Shown piece by piece: positions 63,985-64,000 of a stretch of 64,000 nt of DNA. The first letter of the stretch is position 1, and every line of letters begins with the position of its first letter. This DNA comes from Rs1 sp029027825. GTDB lineage: Bacteria; Pseudomonadota; Gammaproteobacteria; Pseudomonadales; Balneatricaceae. The DNA is taken from assembly GCA_029027825.1 (NCBI GenBank), contig CP093399.1:2356001-2420000 (forward strand), read 5' to 3'. The notes under the pieces were generated by a model. It was not told the DNA's origin, did not search any database, and saw only the letters and a list, made by a program, of their open reading frames with translations. The position numbers and the translations under genes were made by a program.

Positions 63985-64000
63985 TTTTTTTACGCTATTT

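Noticed and set aside
25024..64000. A CRISPR array, suggested by repeated sequence units
   Set aside because: The repeats are attC sites of 75-115 bp with gene-sized spacers and bear GTTRRRY cores; there are no cas genes.
25024..64000. A plasmid or prophage origin of the accessory region
   Set aside because: No replication, packaging or structural phage genes were seen; attC sites explain the layout.

Overview
The window is AT-rich gammaproteobacterial chromosome. Positions 1-23.1 kb carry housekeeping genes in a Pseudomonas/Cellvibrio-like order: lepA-lepB-rnc-era-recO-acpS-cysM-relA-mazG, then adk, hemH and rlmB, all on the minus strand. They are followed by nagZ beside a psrA-type TetR gene, sohB, an SCP2-domain gene, nhaB and a YigZ/IMPACT gene. 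No ribosomal RNA, tRNA or CRISPR was seen. The order or family cannot be fixed by eye; an uncultured or symbiotic marine gammaproteobacterium would fit. Two oddities stand out in this part. adk carries an in-frame TGA that separates the last 41 codons. pdxJ is absent from its usual place between recO and acpS.

From about 24 kb to the end the window is the distal part of a large chromosomal integron cassette array (superintegron). About 26 attC-type sites, each opening with an AAC core and closing with a GTTRRRY core, separate small genes that nearly all lie on the minus strand. Because attC lies 3' of each gene, the array reads right to left. The integrase and attI should therefore lie beyond position 64000; no integrase gene is visible here. 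The cassettes carry eight toxin-antitoxin modules (ParE/Phd, RelE/RHH with a decayed toxin, DinJ/YafQ, BrnTA twice, HigBA twice, RelE/Phd). Others encode a methyltransferase, a P-loop kinase-like protein, a GST, a GNAT acetyltransferase, a DUF4160/DUF2442 pair, a DUF3885 protein, SigZ with a DUF6428 protein, an LRR-like protein, a DUF262/HNH protein, a SEC-C protein and several small membrane proteins.

The array has been colonised by other elements. Three group II introns of the attC-targeting class C type sit on the plus strand, each exactly inside the GTTRRRY core (48761-50519, 51951-52874, 53589-55510). Only the third has an intact reverse transcriptase. A second intron lineage on the minus strand occupies another attC (about 32275-34398), with a 5' fragment at 45471-45923 and 3' remnants at 28.9, 35.0 and 46.6 kb. 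Two MITE families are present. MITE-1 makes 5-bp target duplications, breaks the GNAT gene and is nested in a MITE-2 copy. MITE-2 occurs twice, both times in an attC core with an AAC duplication.

A non-cassette block at about 35.5-45.1 kb interrupts the array. It holds a complete chaperone-usher pilus operon (pilin-like protein, pilin, two chaperones, usher, two-domain adhesin-like protein) and a VpsR-like sigma-54 activator. A good -24/-12 promoter lies just upstream of the operon, so the activator plus RpoN probably switch on the pilus. The block ends at a truncated hydroxyacid dehydrogenase fragment, and related intron pieces flank it on both sides, which suggests that recombination between introns placed it in the array.
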